NCBI GenBank assembly: GCA_965212545.1 | Contig: CBDBVB010000002.1 | Location: 29,135-93,134, forward strand | From: JABDIP01 sp965212545 | GTDB taxonomy: Bacteria; Pseudomonadota; Alphaproteobacteria; DSM-16000; Inquilinaceae | Direction of reading: 5' to 3' | DNA: 64,000 nucleotides | In this document: positions 52,469 to 60,326 of the stretch, one piece after another | How positions within the stretch are numbered: the first letter of the stretch is position 1 | Layout: each line of letters begins with the position of its first letter | Program-made: the position numbers and the translations under genes | The notes under the pieces: generated by a model | The model's database searches: none | Seen by the model: the letters and a program-made list of their open reading frames with translations, nothing else | Told to the model about the DNA's origin: nothing

Positions 52469-52488
52469 ACTCATCGAACTGTATGAGT
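52469..52488. promoter_or_regulatory. Inverted repeat upstream of purE
   Basis: ACTCAT (52469-52474) and ATGAGT (52483-52488) around an 8-nt spacer, 35 bp before the purE start. It may be an operator or a leader hairpin; no known PurR site is matched. Confidence 0.35.
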
Positions 52489-52631
52489 GAGCCGGCGATT
52501 ATAAGGTGACGTGAACCTTGCACAAGTCTTGTCAGTAAATCGTTGCAGGACGGTTGTTTAGGTTTTGGTATGATATTTGCGCAAGACTTAAATCGTGATC
52601 ATCCGTCAGCCGCGATAGGCGTTTAGCGCCG

Positions 52632-53363
52632 ATGAGAATCACTGACAAGGGGCCGGTTCAGCCGGCAGCGAACGTTCGAGCCGTCTCCGGGGTCTCTGCC
52701 CCGGCCAAGGCGGAAGCCTCGGCGCCGGTGCCTGCCCGCACAGTCGGCGAGGTCGCGACCTTCCTCGGAATCCCGGAAGCGGAGTTGACCCCAAGCGTCC
52801 GCGAAGGTCTGTCCAGACTGATGGCGGAGGTCGATCGGCTGCGCCAGGACAGCGAGGAAAAGGACCGCCGCATAAGCTATCTGGAGCGGCTGGCCGACGA
52901 AGACCCGCTGATGCCGATCCTCAACCGCCGCGCGTTCGTGCGCGAACTGTCCCGGATGATGGCCTTCACCGACCGCTACGGCGGCGTGTCGAGCGTGTTG
53001 TTCTTCGATGTCGACGGCATGAAGACAATCAACGATTCCCATACCCACTCGGCCGGTGACGAAGCCCTGGCACATGTGGCCAACACCCTGTTGCAGAACG
53101 TGCGGGGATCGGATGTGGTCGGTCGCCTGGGCGGCGACGAATTCGGTGTTCTGCTGGTCCAGGCCGACCAGACGGCCGCCAACAGCAAGGGCGCGTCGCT
53201 GGCGGAACGGATCAGTTCGACCCCGTTTCCGCACGATGGGAAGCAGCTGACCGTTTCGGTGTCGTACGGCGCCTTTGCCTTCACGGGTGCTGGCGAGCCG
53301 GACGAAATCCTGAACGCCGCCGACCGCGCCATGTACGAGCGCAAGCGTAGCGCGCCAGGCTGA
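52632..53363 (+). CDS. Diguanylate cyclase (GGDEF protein)
   Basis: Synthesises cyclic di-GMP from two GTP. 243 residues: a disordered Ala/Pro-rich N-terminus (1-45), a short helical segment with a coiled coil (about 70-95), then a GGDEF domain with intact active site RLGGDEFGVLL and an inhibitory I-site RGSD five residues before it. No sensor domain or membrane segment is recognised, so input is probably through a protein partner. The ATG at 52632 has only a weak ribosome site. Confidence 0.92.
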   Translation: MRITDKGPVQPAANVRAVSGVSAPAKAEASAPVPARTVGEVATFLGIPEAELTPSVREGLSRLMAEVDRLRQDSEEKDRRISYLERLADEDPLMPILNRRAFVRELSRMMAFTDRYGGVSSVLFFDVDGMKTINDSHTHSAGDEALAHVANTLLQNVRGSDVVGRLGGDEFGVLLVQADQTAANSKGASLAERISSTPFPHDGKQLTVSVSYGAFAFTGAGEPDEILNAADRAMYERKRSAPG

Positions 53364-53501
53364 TCCAGCGAACGCCGCAACGGGCAGCCAGAAACCACCG
53401 GGTTCGGGAATCTCATTCGAGTTTGTTGTTCCGCCGTATTGAACGGAACCGGTGTTTCGGCGATCGATGAGTGCTGGCGCATTCTTCATTCAAACGGCAT
53501 T

Positions 53502-53566
53502 GGCCGACTCACCGCTCGTCCACTCGAAGCCAGTATTCTCATGGGTGGTCAGGCGGTGAGTGGGCC
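53502..53566. repeat. Long inverted repeat between the GGDEF and DUF465 genes
   Basis: A 14-bp arm (53502-53515, GGCCGACTCACCGC) and its complement (53553-53566) match at 13 of 14 positions around a 37-nt loop, in the gap between two convergent genes. No U-tract is attached. It may terminate or protect either transcript. Confidence 0.5.
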
Positions 53567-53582
53567 GGTGCCGTTTGATCCG

Positions 53583-53783
53583 CTAGGCGATAATGTCCGG
53601 CAGAAGCTGGCTCTCGAGCTTGGCGATTTCGTCCTTCAGCATCAGCTTGCGCTTCTTCAGCCGCTTGATCTGCAACTGGTCGAATGGCGCGTCGCCCGTG
53701 ATCTGGCCGATGACGTCGTCAAGGTCGCGATGTTCCAGCCGAAGGGTCACAAGCCTTTCTTGCACATCCTCGGTCTCGTCCAT
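53583..53783 (-). CDS. YdcH/DUF465 family small protein
   Basis: 66 residues, an alpha-helical hairpin: RLVTLRLEHRDLDDVIGQI then LQIKRLKKRKLMLKDEIAKLESQL, the DUF465 pattern (x-x-LK-KKL-x-LKDEI). Function unknown. Start 53783 has GAGGGGAAC upstream. A paralogue lies on the other side of the phosphofructokinase gene at 55330. Confidence 0.88.
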   Translation of the reverse strand: MDETEDVQERLVTLRLEHRDLDDVIGQITGDAPFDQLQIKRLKKRKLMLKDEIAKLESQLLPDIIA

Positions 53784-54005
53784 CGGCGCCGTTCCCCTCC
53801 CGATCGTCAATCGTGAGCGAGAATAGCAGAATTCGGCATCTGCCGCACGCCCTGCCGGCTCCACCGACGCCGTTCGATGAACTGCACAAGGGCTTGAATT
53901 CGACGTTTGAAGCGAGCCCTGCGTATTCCATTGCGGTTGAGGAGGTTTCTGCTAAACCTACCCGCTGTTTGCCCCCTGGGACCCCATATTCTGGGACATG
54001 TGACG

Positions 54006-55100
<1,095 letters not shown>

Positions 55101-55244
55101 TCGCCGGCCGGTTTGGTGGCCGATGCCCGAATCCCGAGATTCAAACTCCGAGCCCGCAATCTCAGCCCCAGCGGGCGGCTTCCGCCGGAGCGGTATTGCT
55201 ACGCGCCTAAACGCCGGCTGCGACGGTCTGTCATGGAGATTGAT

Positions 55245-55274
55245 TTGTCATAATGCCGTCAGTGGTCATATAGT
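55245..55274 (+). promoter_or_regulatory. Predicted promoter of the second DUF465 gene
   Basis: TTGTCA (55245-55250) and TATAGT (55269-55274) separated by 18 nt, about 55 bp before the start codon. This is one of the better sigma-70-like matches in the window. Confidence 0.6.
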
Positions 55275-55329
55275 TGTAACTGCCGATCCTCAGGTTCGGT
55301 GATCGACTGACCAACGCTTGGAGAATGGA

Positions 55330-55518
55330 ATGTCGGAGAAAGAGCGGATGGATTCCCTGCGTGACAGGCATTCAGCCCTAGACGAACAGCTCAAGATTGA
55401 GATTCAACGTCCGCTCCCAAATGCTGAAGAGATATCCCGACTTAAACGAGAGAAGCTCAGGCTAAAGGACGAGATCTTCCGACTATCCGCCGAAACGGCG
55501 GACGCCAAGGTCGGCTAG
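55330..55518 (+). CDS. YdcH/DUF465 family small protein (second copy)
   Basis: 62 residues: SLRDRHSALDEQLKIEIQRPLPNAEEISRLKREKLRLKDEIFRL, a helical hairpin of the DUF465 type. Start 55330 has GGAGA 6 nt upstream; a TTG at 55318 is in frame but less likely. It has its own promoter and is followed immediately by a strong terminator, so it is a self-contained transcript of about 275 nt. Confidence 0.88.
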   Translation: MSEKERMDSLRDRHSALDEQLKIEIQRPLPNAEEISRLKREKLRLKDEIFRLSAETADAKVG

Positions 55519-55524
55519 AACGCC

Positions 55525-55556
55525 AAAGCGGCGGACCGCCCAGTCCGCCGCTTTTT
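55525..55556 (+). terminator. Rho-independent terminator of the second DUF465 gene
   Basis: A 12-bp perfect stem AAAGCGGCGGAC / GTCCGCCGCTTT with loop CGCCCA, followed by further T residues, starting 6 nt after the stop codon. Confidence 0.93.
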
Positions 55557-55631
55557 GATGCCGCACCTGATTGGTGCGTTTGTTGGCCGCGGCCAAAGGG
55601 GCCGCCGGCAACATAGATGATTTGTGACTCG

Positions 55632-56279
55632 CTACAGAATTTCGGCCTCGGATTCCGCCGGCGCGGGATCGGGTTCCATCGTGGTCGGGTCGACCGGGAG
55701 ATCTTCGCCCGAATCGTCGTTTGTTTCCGCCTCGGTCGATTGTGGCCGGGCGGTCTTGGCCGATCGCCGTACCTTCGATAGCGCCTCGTCCAGTTCCTTC
55801 TGGGTGCAGAGCCCAAGGAGAACGGGATGCTGCGCCTTGATGTTTGCAGAATTCCAGTGGGTACGATCGCGCACCGCGGTGATGGTCGGCTTGGTCGTGC
55901 CGATCAGGCGCGACACGGCGGCGTCGCTCAGCTCCGGATGGGATTTCAGCAACCACGCGATGGCGTCCGGCTTGTCGCCGCGCTTGGTGACCGGTGTGTA
56001 TCGCGGCCCCTTGGAGCGCTGTGTCGGCGCCGGCAGATCCGACTCTGCCATCTTCAGCTTTGCATTCGGGTCGGCGCTGCAGCGATCAATCTCCGCTTGG
56101 GTCAACTGGCCATTGGCGAGAGGGTCCAGGCCAACCATGCCGATCGCCACTTCCTGGTCGGCGATCGCGTTGACTTCCAGTTCGTGCAGCCCGCAGAACT
56201 GCGCGATCTGCTGAAACGTCAACGCGGTATTCTCGACCAGCCACACGGCGGTTGCCTTGGGCATCAACAACTGGGCCAT
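55632..56279 (-). CDS. trcR: Cell-cycle transcriptional regulator TrcR (DUF1013)
   Basis: Alphaproteobacteria-specific DNA-binding protein of the DUF1013 family, named TrcR in current annotation from memory. 215 residues: LLMPKATAVWLVENTALTFQQIAQFCGLHELEVNAIADQEVA (helical N-terminus), then a predicted HTH (HPELSDAAVSRLIGTTKPTITAVRDRTHW), then an acidic tail rich in Asp/Glu/Pro. Stands alone. Confidence 0.88.
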   Translation of the reverse strand: MAQLLMPKATAVWLVENTALTFQQIAQFCGLHELEVNAIADQEVAIGMVGLDPLANGQLTQAEIDRCSADPNAKLKMAESDLPAPTQRSKGPRYTPVTKRGDKPDAIAWLLKSHPELSDAAVSRLIGTTKPTITAVRDRTHWNSANIKAQHPVLLGLCTQKELDEALSKVRRSAKTARPQSTEAETNDDSGEDLPVDPTTMEPDPAPAESEAEIL

Positions 56280-56443
56280 CTATCCTCCTTCACCGGCCGT
56301 CCGGCGCGGTGGCAATAGGGTATCGCTGCGCACCCGGGTCAGGGCGCGGCGCCAAGAGGCGTCTCTCCGCTAATTCGCTGGATGTCGGCAATATAGGGCT
56401 TTGTCTCGGGGACGCAACGCCGCTTTTGTCTGGCGTGTGCGCG

Positions 56444-57457
56444 TCAGTCGCCCGCGATGAGCACGATCTTTCCGATATGGTCGCCCGCTTCCAGCATCTC
56501 ATGAGCCTGCACCGCCTCGCCAAGCGGGAAGGAGGCGTGCATCACCGGCTTGACGGTGCCGGCCTCCAGCAACGGCCAGACCTTTTCGCGCAGCGACCGG
56601 GCGATCGCCGCCTTGTCGGCCGGCGAGCGCGGTCTGAGCGTGGATCCGGTCAGGGTCAGGCGCTTCACCATCATCACCTGGATGTTGAACGTCGCCTTGG
56701 CTCCGCCCAATACGGCGATGCTGACATGTCGTCCGTCGACCGCCATCGCGTCGACGTCGCGGGCCAGATAATCGCCGCCGACCATGTCGAGAACCACGTC
56801 GACACCGGTTCCGCCGGTCATCTCGCGGACGATCGGACCATAATCCTCGTCGCGGTAGTTGATCGCGCGCTCCGCGCCCAGCGCTTCGCAGGCAGCACAT
56901 TTCTTGGCGTTTCCGGCGGTCGTGAAGACCCGCGCTCCGAATGCCTTGGCGAGTTGGATGGCGGTGGTGCCGATACCGCTGGCCCCGCCATGGACAAGGA
57001 AGGACTCTCCCGTCTTCAACTGTCCCCGGTCGAACACATTGGTCCACACCGTGAAATAGGTTTCCGGCAGCGCTGCTGCCTCGATCATGGACAGGCCGGC
57101 CGGTATCGGCAGGCAGTGGGCCGCGTAGGTGACGCAGTACTCGGCGTAGCCTCCGCCTGGAGCCAGGGCGCAGACCTCGTCGCCAACCGACCATCCGGCC
57201 GCTTCCGCCCCAGGCCCCAGCGCTGCGACCGTGCCGGCGACTTCCAGTCCCGGCAGGGGGCTCGCATCCGGCGGCGGCGCATAGGCGCCCTTGCGCTGCA
57301 GGATGTCCGGGCGGTTCACGCCGGCCGCCTCCACGGCAATCAGCACCTGTCCCTCTCCGGGCTCCGGTACCGGCACGGTTGCCGATTGCAGAACGTCCGG
57401 GCCGCCGGGCTCGACGATCTGGATCGCGGTCATGGAGGTTGGCAGATCCGTGCTCAT
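56444..57457 (-). CDS. NAD(P)H:quinone oxidoreductase, zeta-crystallin/PIG3 type
   Basis: Zinc-free medium-chain reductase. 337 residues: MTAIQIVEPGGPDVLQ start region, EAAGVNRPDILQRKGAYAPPP (the PIG3 pattern), HGGASGIGTTAIQLAKAFGARVFTTAG for NADPH binding, and DMVGGDYLARDVDAM. Start 57457 follows GGAGACC; the frame to 57523 is rejected. Divergent from the DUF1192 gene with 81 bp between. Confidence 0.92.
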   Translation of the reverse strand: MSTDLPTSMTAIQIVEPGGPDVLQSATVPVPEPGEGQVLIAVEAAGVNRPDILQRKGAYAPPPDASPLPGLEVAGTVAALGPGAEAAGWSVGDEVCALAPGGGYAEYCVTYAAHCLPIPAGLSMIEAAALPETYFTVWTNVFDRGQLKTGESFLVHGGASGIGTTAIQLAKAFGARVFTTAGNAKKCAACEALGAERAINYRDEDYGPIVREMTGGTGVDVVLDMVGGDYLARDVDAMAVDGRHVSIAVLGGAKATFNIQVMMVKRLTLTGSTLRPRSPADKAAIARSLREKVWPLLEAGTVKPVMHASFPLGEAVQAHEMLEAGDHIGKIVLIAGD

Positions 57458-57538
57458 CGGTGGTCTCCGCTCGGCGCACGCAGGGCTTGCAGGTGTAGCC
57501 GCCGGTCCGCAAAGTGGCAACAAAGATGGAGGACACCG

Positions 57539-57721
57539 ATGGATCTTGACGACCTGGAACCCCGCAACCGGCCGCCGCAGAAGAAAAACCTCGAGGTCAT
57601 GTCATTGGAGGAACTGAACGACTACATCGCCGAGTTGAAGGCGGAAATCGTGCGCACCGAAGAGGAGATCGCCAAGAAGCAGGACCACCGCAGCAGCGCC
57701 GATGCGATTTTCAAGTCTTAG
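57539..57721 (+). CDS. DUF1192 family small protein
   Basis: 60 residues: LDDLEPRNRPPQKKNLEVMSLEELNDYIAELKAEIVRTEEEIAKKQDHRSSADAIF. This matches DUF1192, an alphaproteobacterial family with a short helical body and no known function. Start 57539 has GGAGGACACC upstream; the open frame extending back to 56252 is antisense to the quinone reductase gene and not coding. Confidence 0.88.
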   Translation: MDLDDLEPRNRPPQKKNLEVMSLEELNDYIAELKAEIVRTEEEIAKKQDHRSSADAIFKS

Positions 57722-57820
57722 CCCTCATCCGTGATCGGCATGCGCCCCGAGCGGTGAATTGAGCCGCTGTCGCTTCGGACGTAGAATGCTGGCACACCCC
57801 ACTGCGTCTGCCGCCCAGAC

Positions 57821-58435
57821 ATGCTGAACACCGATCGCGTGCGCGCCGGCTATGACCGGATTGCCGCCGAATACGCCGAGCTTCGCGATCTCGACTCGAG
57901 CCTGCCGTTCTTGCAGCGGCTGGACGCGGCACTCGCTCCGGGTAGCTTGGTTCTGGATCTTGGATGCGGTGCCGGCGTCCCGGTCGATCGCTGGCTGATC
58001 GACCGGGGTCATCGGGTCATCGGTCTCGATATCTCCGACGCCATGCTGGACCTGGCTCGCGGCAATGTGCCCGAGGCGGACTACCGGCAGCGCGATATGG
58101 CAACTCTGGCCGACGGCGAATTCTCCGTCGATGCCGTGGTGTCCTTTTTCGCGATGTTCCATCTCGACCGCCGACGTCACCGCCATCTCCTCCGCCATAT
58201 CCGCTCTTATCTTCCGGTTGGTGGGTTGTTCCTGGTGACCACAGGCCGGTCGGATTGGGAGGGGGAGGAGGACTTCCTGGGCGTTCGGATGCTCTGGAGC
58301 CATTTCGACCGGGCCGCAAATCGGCAGTTCATAACCGGCAGCTGCATGACGATCCTTTTCGAGGACCTTCATGCGGGCAATCCCATCGATGACCAGATGA
58401 CCCGGCACCCGGTCTTCCTGGCACGCGCTGTATAG
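57821..58435 (+). CDS. Class I SAM-dependent methyltransferase
   Basis: 204 residues. Motif I LVLDLGCGAGVPVDRWLI, GLDISDAMLDLARGNVP, acidic FSVDAVVSFFAMFHLDR and motif III LPVGGLFLVTTG. A YdjH/UbiE-like small-molecule methyltransferase; substrate unknown. It follows the DUF1192 gene by 99 nt on the same strand. The ATG is used; no strong ribosome site is seen. Confidence 0.88.
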   Translation: MLNTDRVRAGYDRIAAEYAELRDLDSSLPFLQRLDAALAPGSLVLDLGCGAGVPVDRWLIDRGHRVIGLDISDAMLDLARGNVPEADYRQRDMATLADGEFSVDAVVSFFAMFHLDRRRHRHLLRHIRSYLPVGGLFLVTTGRSDWEGEEDFLGVRMLWSHFDRAANRQFITGSCMTILFEDLHAGNPIDDQMTRHPVFLARAV

Positions 58436-58497
58436 CGGAGATTGGAAACGGCTGTCGTCGCCCTTTGGCGCTGCCGGCCGAAGACGCGTCGCGATCT

Positions 58498-58902
58498 CTA
58501 CGCCGCGTCCCGCATCATGTCGTCCAGACGCCCGACCCGCTCATAGAGGTTCAAGGTCCGGCCAAGCAGCCCCTGTATGGCCTGGGGCAGGCGGTCGTCG
58601 GCCGTCCAGCGGTCGTCCAGGCAGACCGCCTGTCCATCGACGGTGTAGTCGGACAGAGCCTCGACCGGCGTGATCTCGCCGACCTGGGCGGCCCGCTGTC
58701 CAAGAAGCCAGGCCATGGATTGGGTCAGCCGGCAGGTCACGCGCATGGTCTCCTGGGTGGCCAGGAGCCGCGTTTCCGGATCCAAGAGTTGCAGATCGGC
58801 CGTCTCCTGGTAGGCGATGTAGTTTCTCGCCTCGACCAGCAGCGCCAGAGCTTCTTCGTAGGTCTTGTCGAAGAAGGCCGAGGCGGCCACGACTTCGCTC
58901 AC
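58498..58902 (-). CDS. DUF1465 family protein
   Basis: 134 residues. Matches DUF1465: ASAFFDKTYEEALALLVEARNYIAYQE, TMRVTCRLTQSMAWLLGQRAAQVGEI and LNLYERVGRLDDMMR. Function unknown; conserved in alphaproteobacteria, mostly helical. The GTG at 58902 with GGGAAGG 7 nt upstream gives the family length; the frame continuing to 59253 would run through the divergent hsp20 leader. Confidence 0.86.
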   Translation of the reverse strand: MSEVVAASAFFDKTYEEALALLVEARNYIAYQETADLQLLDPETRLLATQETMRVTCRLTQSMAWLLGQRAAQVGEITPVEALSDYTVDGQAVCLDDRWTADDRLPQAIQGLLGRTLNLYERVGRLDDMMRDAA

Positions 58903-59043
58903 ACTATGCCTTCCCGCGTCCCAATCGGTGTCATTTGCGGTGCTGGCGAAACAGCTGTTCCGCAGCCCGCAACACTGCCGTGCCGGCGTTAACATAAGGT
59001 GGACGGCCCCGGTCCGGCACCGGGCGACGATCCGCGAGACGCC

Positions 59044-59072
59044 CTTGAAGCCGGCACAATCCGTCCCCAAAT
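59044..59072 (+). promoter_or_regulatory. Likely RpoH (sigma-32) promoter of hsp20
   Basis: CTTGAA (59044-59049) and CCCCAAAT (59065-59072) have CTTG-N17 spacing, close to the alphaproteobacterial heat-shock consensus. Expected start near 59079, giving a leader of about 95 nt that contains the ROSE hairpin. Confidence 0.6.
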
Positions 59073-59079
59073 TCCAGTT

Positions 59080-59174
59080 GTGGTCGGATGCCTTCAAGGG
59101 TCCGGCCCATAACCCGAAATGGCGTGGCCACGATGGCGCGCCGCAACCATGGTATCGCTCAAAGGAGGATATCG
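59080..59174 (+). promoter_or_regulatory. ROSE-type RNA thermometer in the hsp20 leader
   Basis: The ribosome site AAGGAGGAU is sequestered by the preceding AUCGCUC (59154-59160): AUC-(G)-CUC pairs with GAGGAU with one bulged G, exactly the conserved ROSE feature whose bulged G gives heat-labile pairing. The stem extends to nearly all bases before the AUG. Loop AAAG. Leader length (~95 nt) also fits ROSE elements, known upstream of small heat-shock genes in rhizobia and relatives. Confidence 0.87.
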
Positions 59175-59633
59175 ATGAGCAATTTTGACTTTTCCCCCCT
59201 GTTCCGTTCCACCGTCGGATTCGACCGCTTGTCGCGGGCGCTCGACTCGGCATTCCAATCCGAGGCGCGACCCCAGGGGTATCCCCCCTACAACATCGAA
59301 AAGACCGACGAGAACGGCTATTGCATCACCATGGCCGTCGCCGGCTTCGGCGAGGCGGACATCGAGGTGACGCAGTCCGAAAACACTCTGGTCGTCCAGG
59401 GCAAGGTCGACAAGGAGGATGAGCAGGGCCGCGTTCTGTATCGCGGTATCGCCGCCCGCGCCTTCGAGCGGCGTTTCCAGCTTGCCGACTATATCGAGGT
59501 GAAGGACGCCAACCTGGTGAACGGGCTGCTGCATATCAGCCTGGTGCGCGAGGTCCCCGAGGCGCTTAAGCCGCGCACGATCAAGATCGGTTCGGCGGCG
59601 CCGGCTCAGATCGAGCAACGCCAAGCAGCTTAG
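59175..59633 (+). CDS. Small heat-shock protein Hsp20/alpha-crystallin (IbpA type)
   Basis: Holdase preventing aggregation of unfolded proteins. 152 residues: N-terminal FSPLFRSTVGFDRLSRALDSAF, then the alpha-crystallin domain YPPYNIEKTDENGYCITMAVAGFGEADIEV through GIAARAFERRFQLADYIEVKDANLVNGLL, ending with the I-x-I-like RTIKIGS. Strong AAGGAGGA 7 nt before the ATG, controlled by the ROSE hairpin. Followed by its own terminator. Confidence 0.95.
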   Translation: MSNFDFSPLFRSTVGFDRLSRALDSAFQSEARPQGYPPYNIEKTDENGYCITMAVAGFGEADIEVTQSENTLVVQGKVDKEDEQGRVLYRGIAARAFERRFQLADYIEVKDANLVNGLLHISLVREVPEALKPRTIKIGSAAPAQIEQRQAA

Positions 59634-59673
59634 CGGATCCCGACTGACCGGGCCCGGCCCGTCAAGCTGACCA

Positions 59674-59712
59674 GAAGCGGCGCCTGAATGCTCAGGTGCC
59701 GCTTCCTTTTTT
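59674..59712 (+). terminator. Rho-independent terminator of hsp20
   Basis: Stem GAAGCGGCGCCTGA / TCAGGTGCCGCTTC (one mismatch) with loop ATGC, followed by CTTTTTT, 40 nt after the hsp20 stop. Confidence 0.93.
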
Positions 59713-59801
59713 GGCGAAGTTACGATTTGAATCGTGAAGTAAGATTCTCGTCCTAACGCGCAGAGCTGAGAATAACGCCACTAAAACGCGAACATTTGGA
59801 C

Positions 59802-59873
59802 AAAAAAAGGGGGCGCCAATGGCTAGCCCCTTTTGAATTGTTCTTATTTGCCTCACCTGCTCAACCCGAGCAC
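59802..59873 (-). ncRNA. Candidate Hfq-dependent small RNA
   Basis: About 72 nt on the minus strand. Promoter: TTGACG (59903-59908) and TAGTGT (59880-59885), 17-nt spacer. RNA order: 5' hairpin TGCTC-GGGTT-GAGCA (59858-59872), a short linker with an A-rich AAUAAGAAC element (59835-59848), then a terminator hairpin built on AAAAGGGG / CCCCUUUU with a U7 tail (59802-59834). This is the standard layout of an Hfq-binding trans-acting sRNA. No family recognised. Confidence 0.55.
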
Positions 59874-59952
59874 GACGGCACACTATGGTTACAATTTCAA
59901 AGCGTCAAGCTGAAATCATGGTTAACGTGTGAGCACCCCAGGGATTTCGCGC

Positions 59953-60049
59953 AAAAAAAGAGCCGCCCAGACGGACGGCTCAGGTTCAACAGGGAGGCAT
60001 CAACAAGAATCGGATCAATCAGAGACGGTCACAACCGTCCAATCCGATA
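59953..60049 (-). ncRNA. Candidate CtrA-controlled small RNA
   Basis: About 97 nt on the minus strand. The 5' end would be a nested hairpin (60009-60048: outer ATCGGAT/ATCCGAT, inner GACGGT/ACCGTC, loop of 4). Then a single-stranded linker containing GCCUCCCUG, complementary to Shine-Dalgarno sequences, then a GAGCCG/CGGCTC terminator with U7 (59953-59981). A CtrA box lies about 25-40 bp upstream of the predicted start, where the -35 is expected. No family recognised. Confidence 0.5.
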
Positions 60050-60072
60050 ATCCACAGGTTAGAGGCCATCCC

Positions 60073-60088
60073 TTAAGGATTGGTTAAC
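60073..60088. promoter_or_regulatory. Consensus CtrA-binding site
   Basis: TTAA-N7-TTAAC reads exactly on the plus strand (TTAA at 60073-60076, TTAAC at 60084-60088), the full CtrA consensus of Caulobacter and relatives. It overlaps the -35 position of the minus-strand candidate RNA starting near 60049; the only -10-like hexamer there is a weak TAACCT, as usual for CtrA-activated promoters. Confidence 0.65.
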
Positions 60089-60135
60089 AGCGCAGTCCTA
60101 TTCCCAAATTCTTGTCGAAAGTCGATCGAGCGACC

Positions 60136-60245
60136 TGTCGTGACCCATTTCGCCAGGGAACTCTAAGGAAAATCACCGGTCCCGCAGTCGTGGGCGAAAC
60201 GGTCTGGTGGCGTTACGACATCCCGATCGCAGTAACAGATGTTAC
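60136..60245. other. Nested long-range stem with alternative pairings
   Basis: Outer stem TGTCGTGAC (60136-60144) / GTTACGACA (60212-60220, one G.U pair on the plus strand), inner stem TTTCGCC (60148-60154) / GGCGAAA (60193-60199). GTAAC at 60232-60236 can pair either with GTTAC at 60212-60216 or with GTTAC at 60241-60245, mutually exclusive. It lies in the 3' region of prpE; strand and role are unknown. Confidence 0.4.
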
Positions 60246-60326
60246 GGTCGGTAAGAAATTTCCTTTTCCCGGCAGGTGTGATTCCCGCCAGATCGTGTCC
60301 CTGGTCCTACCCGGCCAGTGCCGCCA

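Larger units (their letters stand above)
59634..60326. other. 693-bp gene-free interval rich in RNA-like structure
   Basis: No supported protein gene on either strand. It contains the hsp20 terminator (plus), two rho-independent terminators facing the minus strand (59953-59981 and 59802-59834), two candidate small RNAs ending at them, a CtrA box (60073-60088), and a nested long-range stem at 60136-60220 with alternative GTTAC/GTAAC pairings up to 60245. The base composition is clearly more AT-rich than the surrounding genes. Confidence 0.75.

Noticed and set aside
52623..53489. Minus-strand frame with a PEP-CTERM-like IPEPGGFW stretch
   Set aside because: It is antisense to an intact GGDEF gene and lacks the rest of a PEP-CTERM sorting signal.
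60041..60088. Possible replication origin (DnaA-like TAATCCACA next to a CtrA box)
   Set aside because: Only one imperfect DnaA box, no AT-rich unwinding region with repeats, and no origin-linked genes (dnaA, hemE, parAB) nearby.
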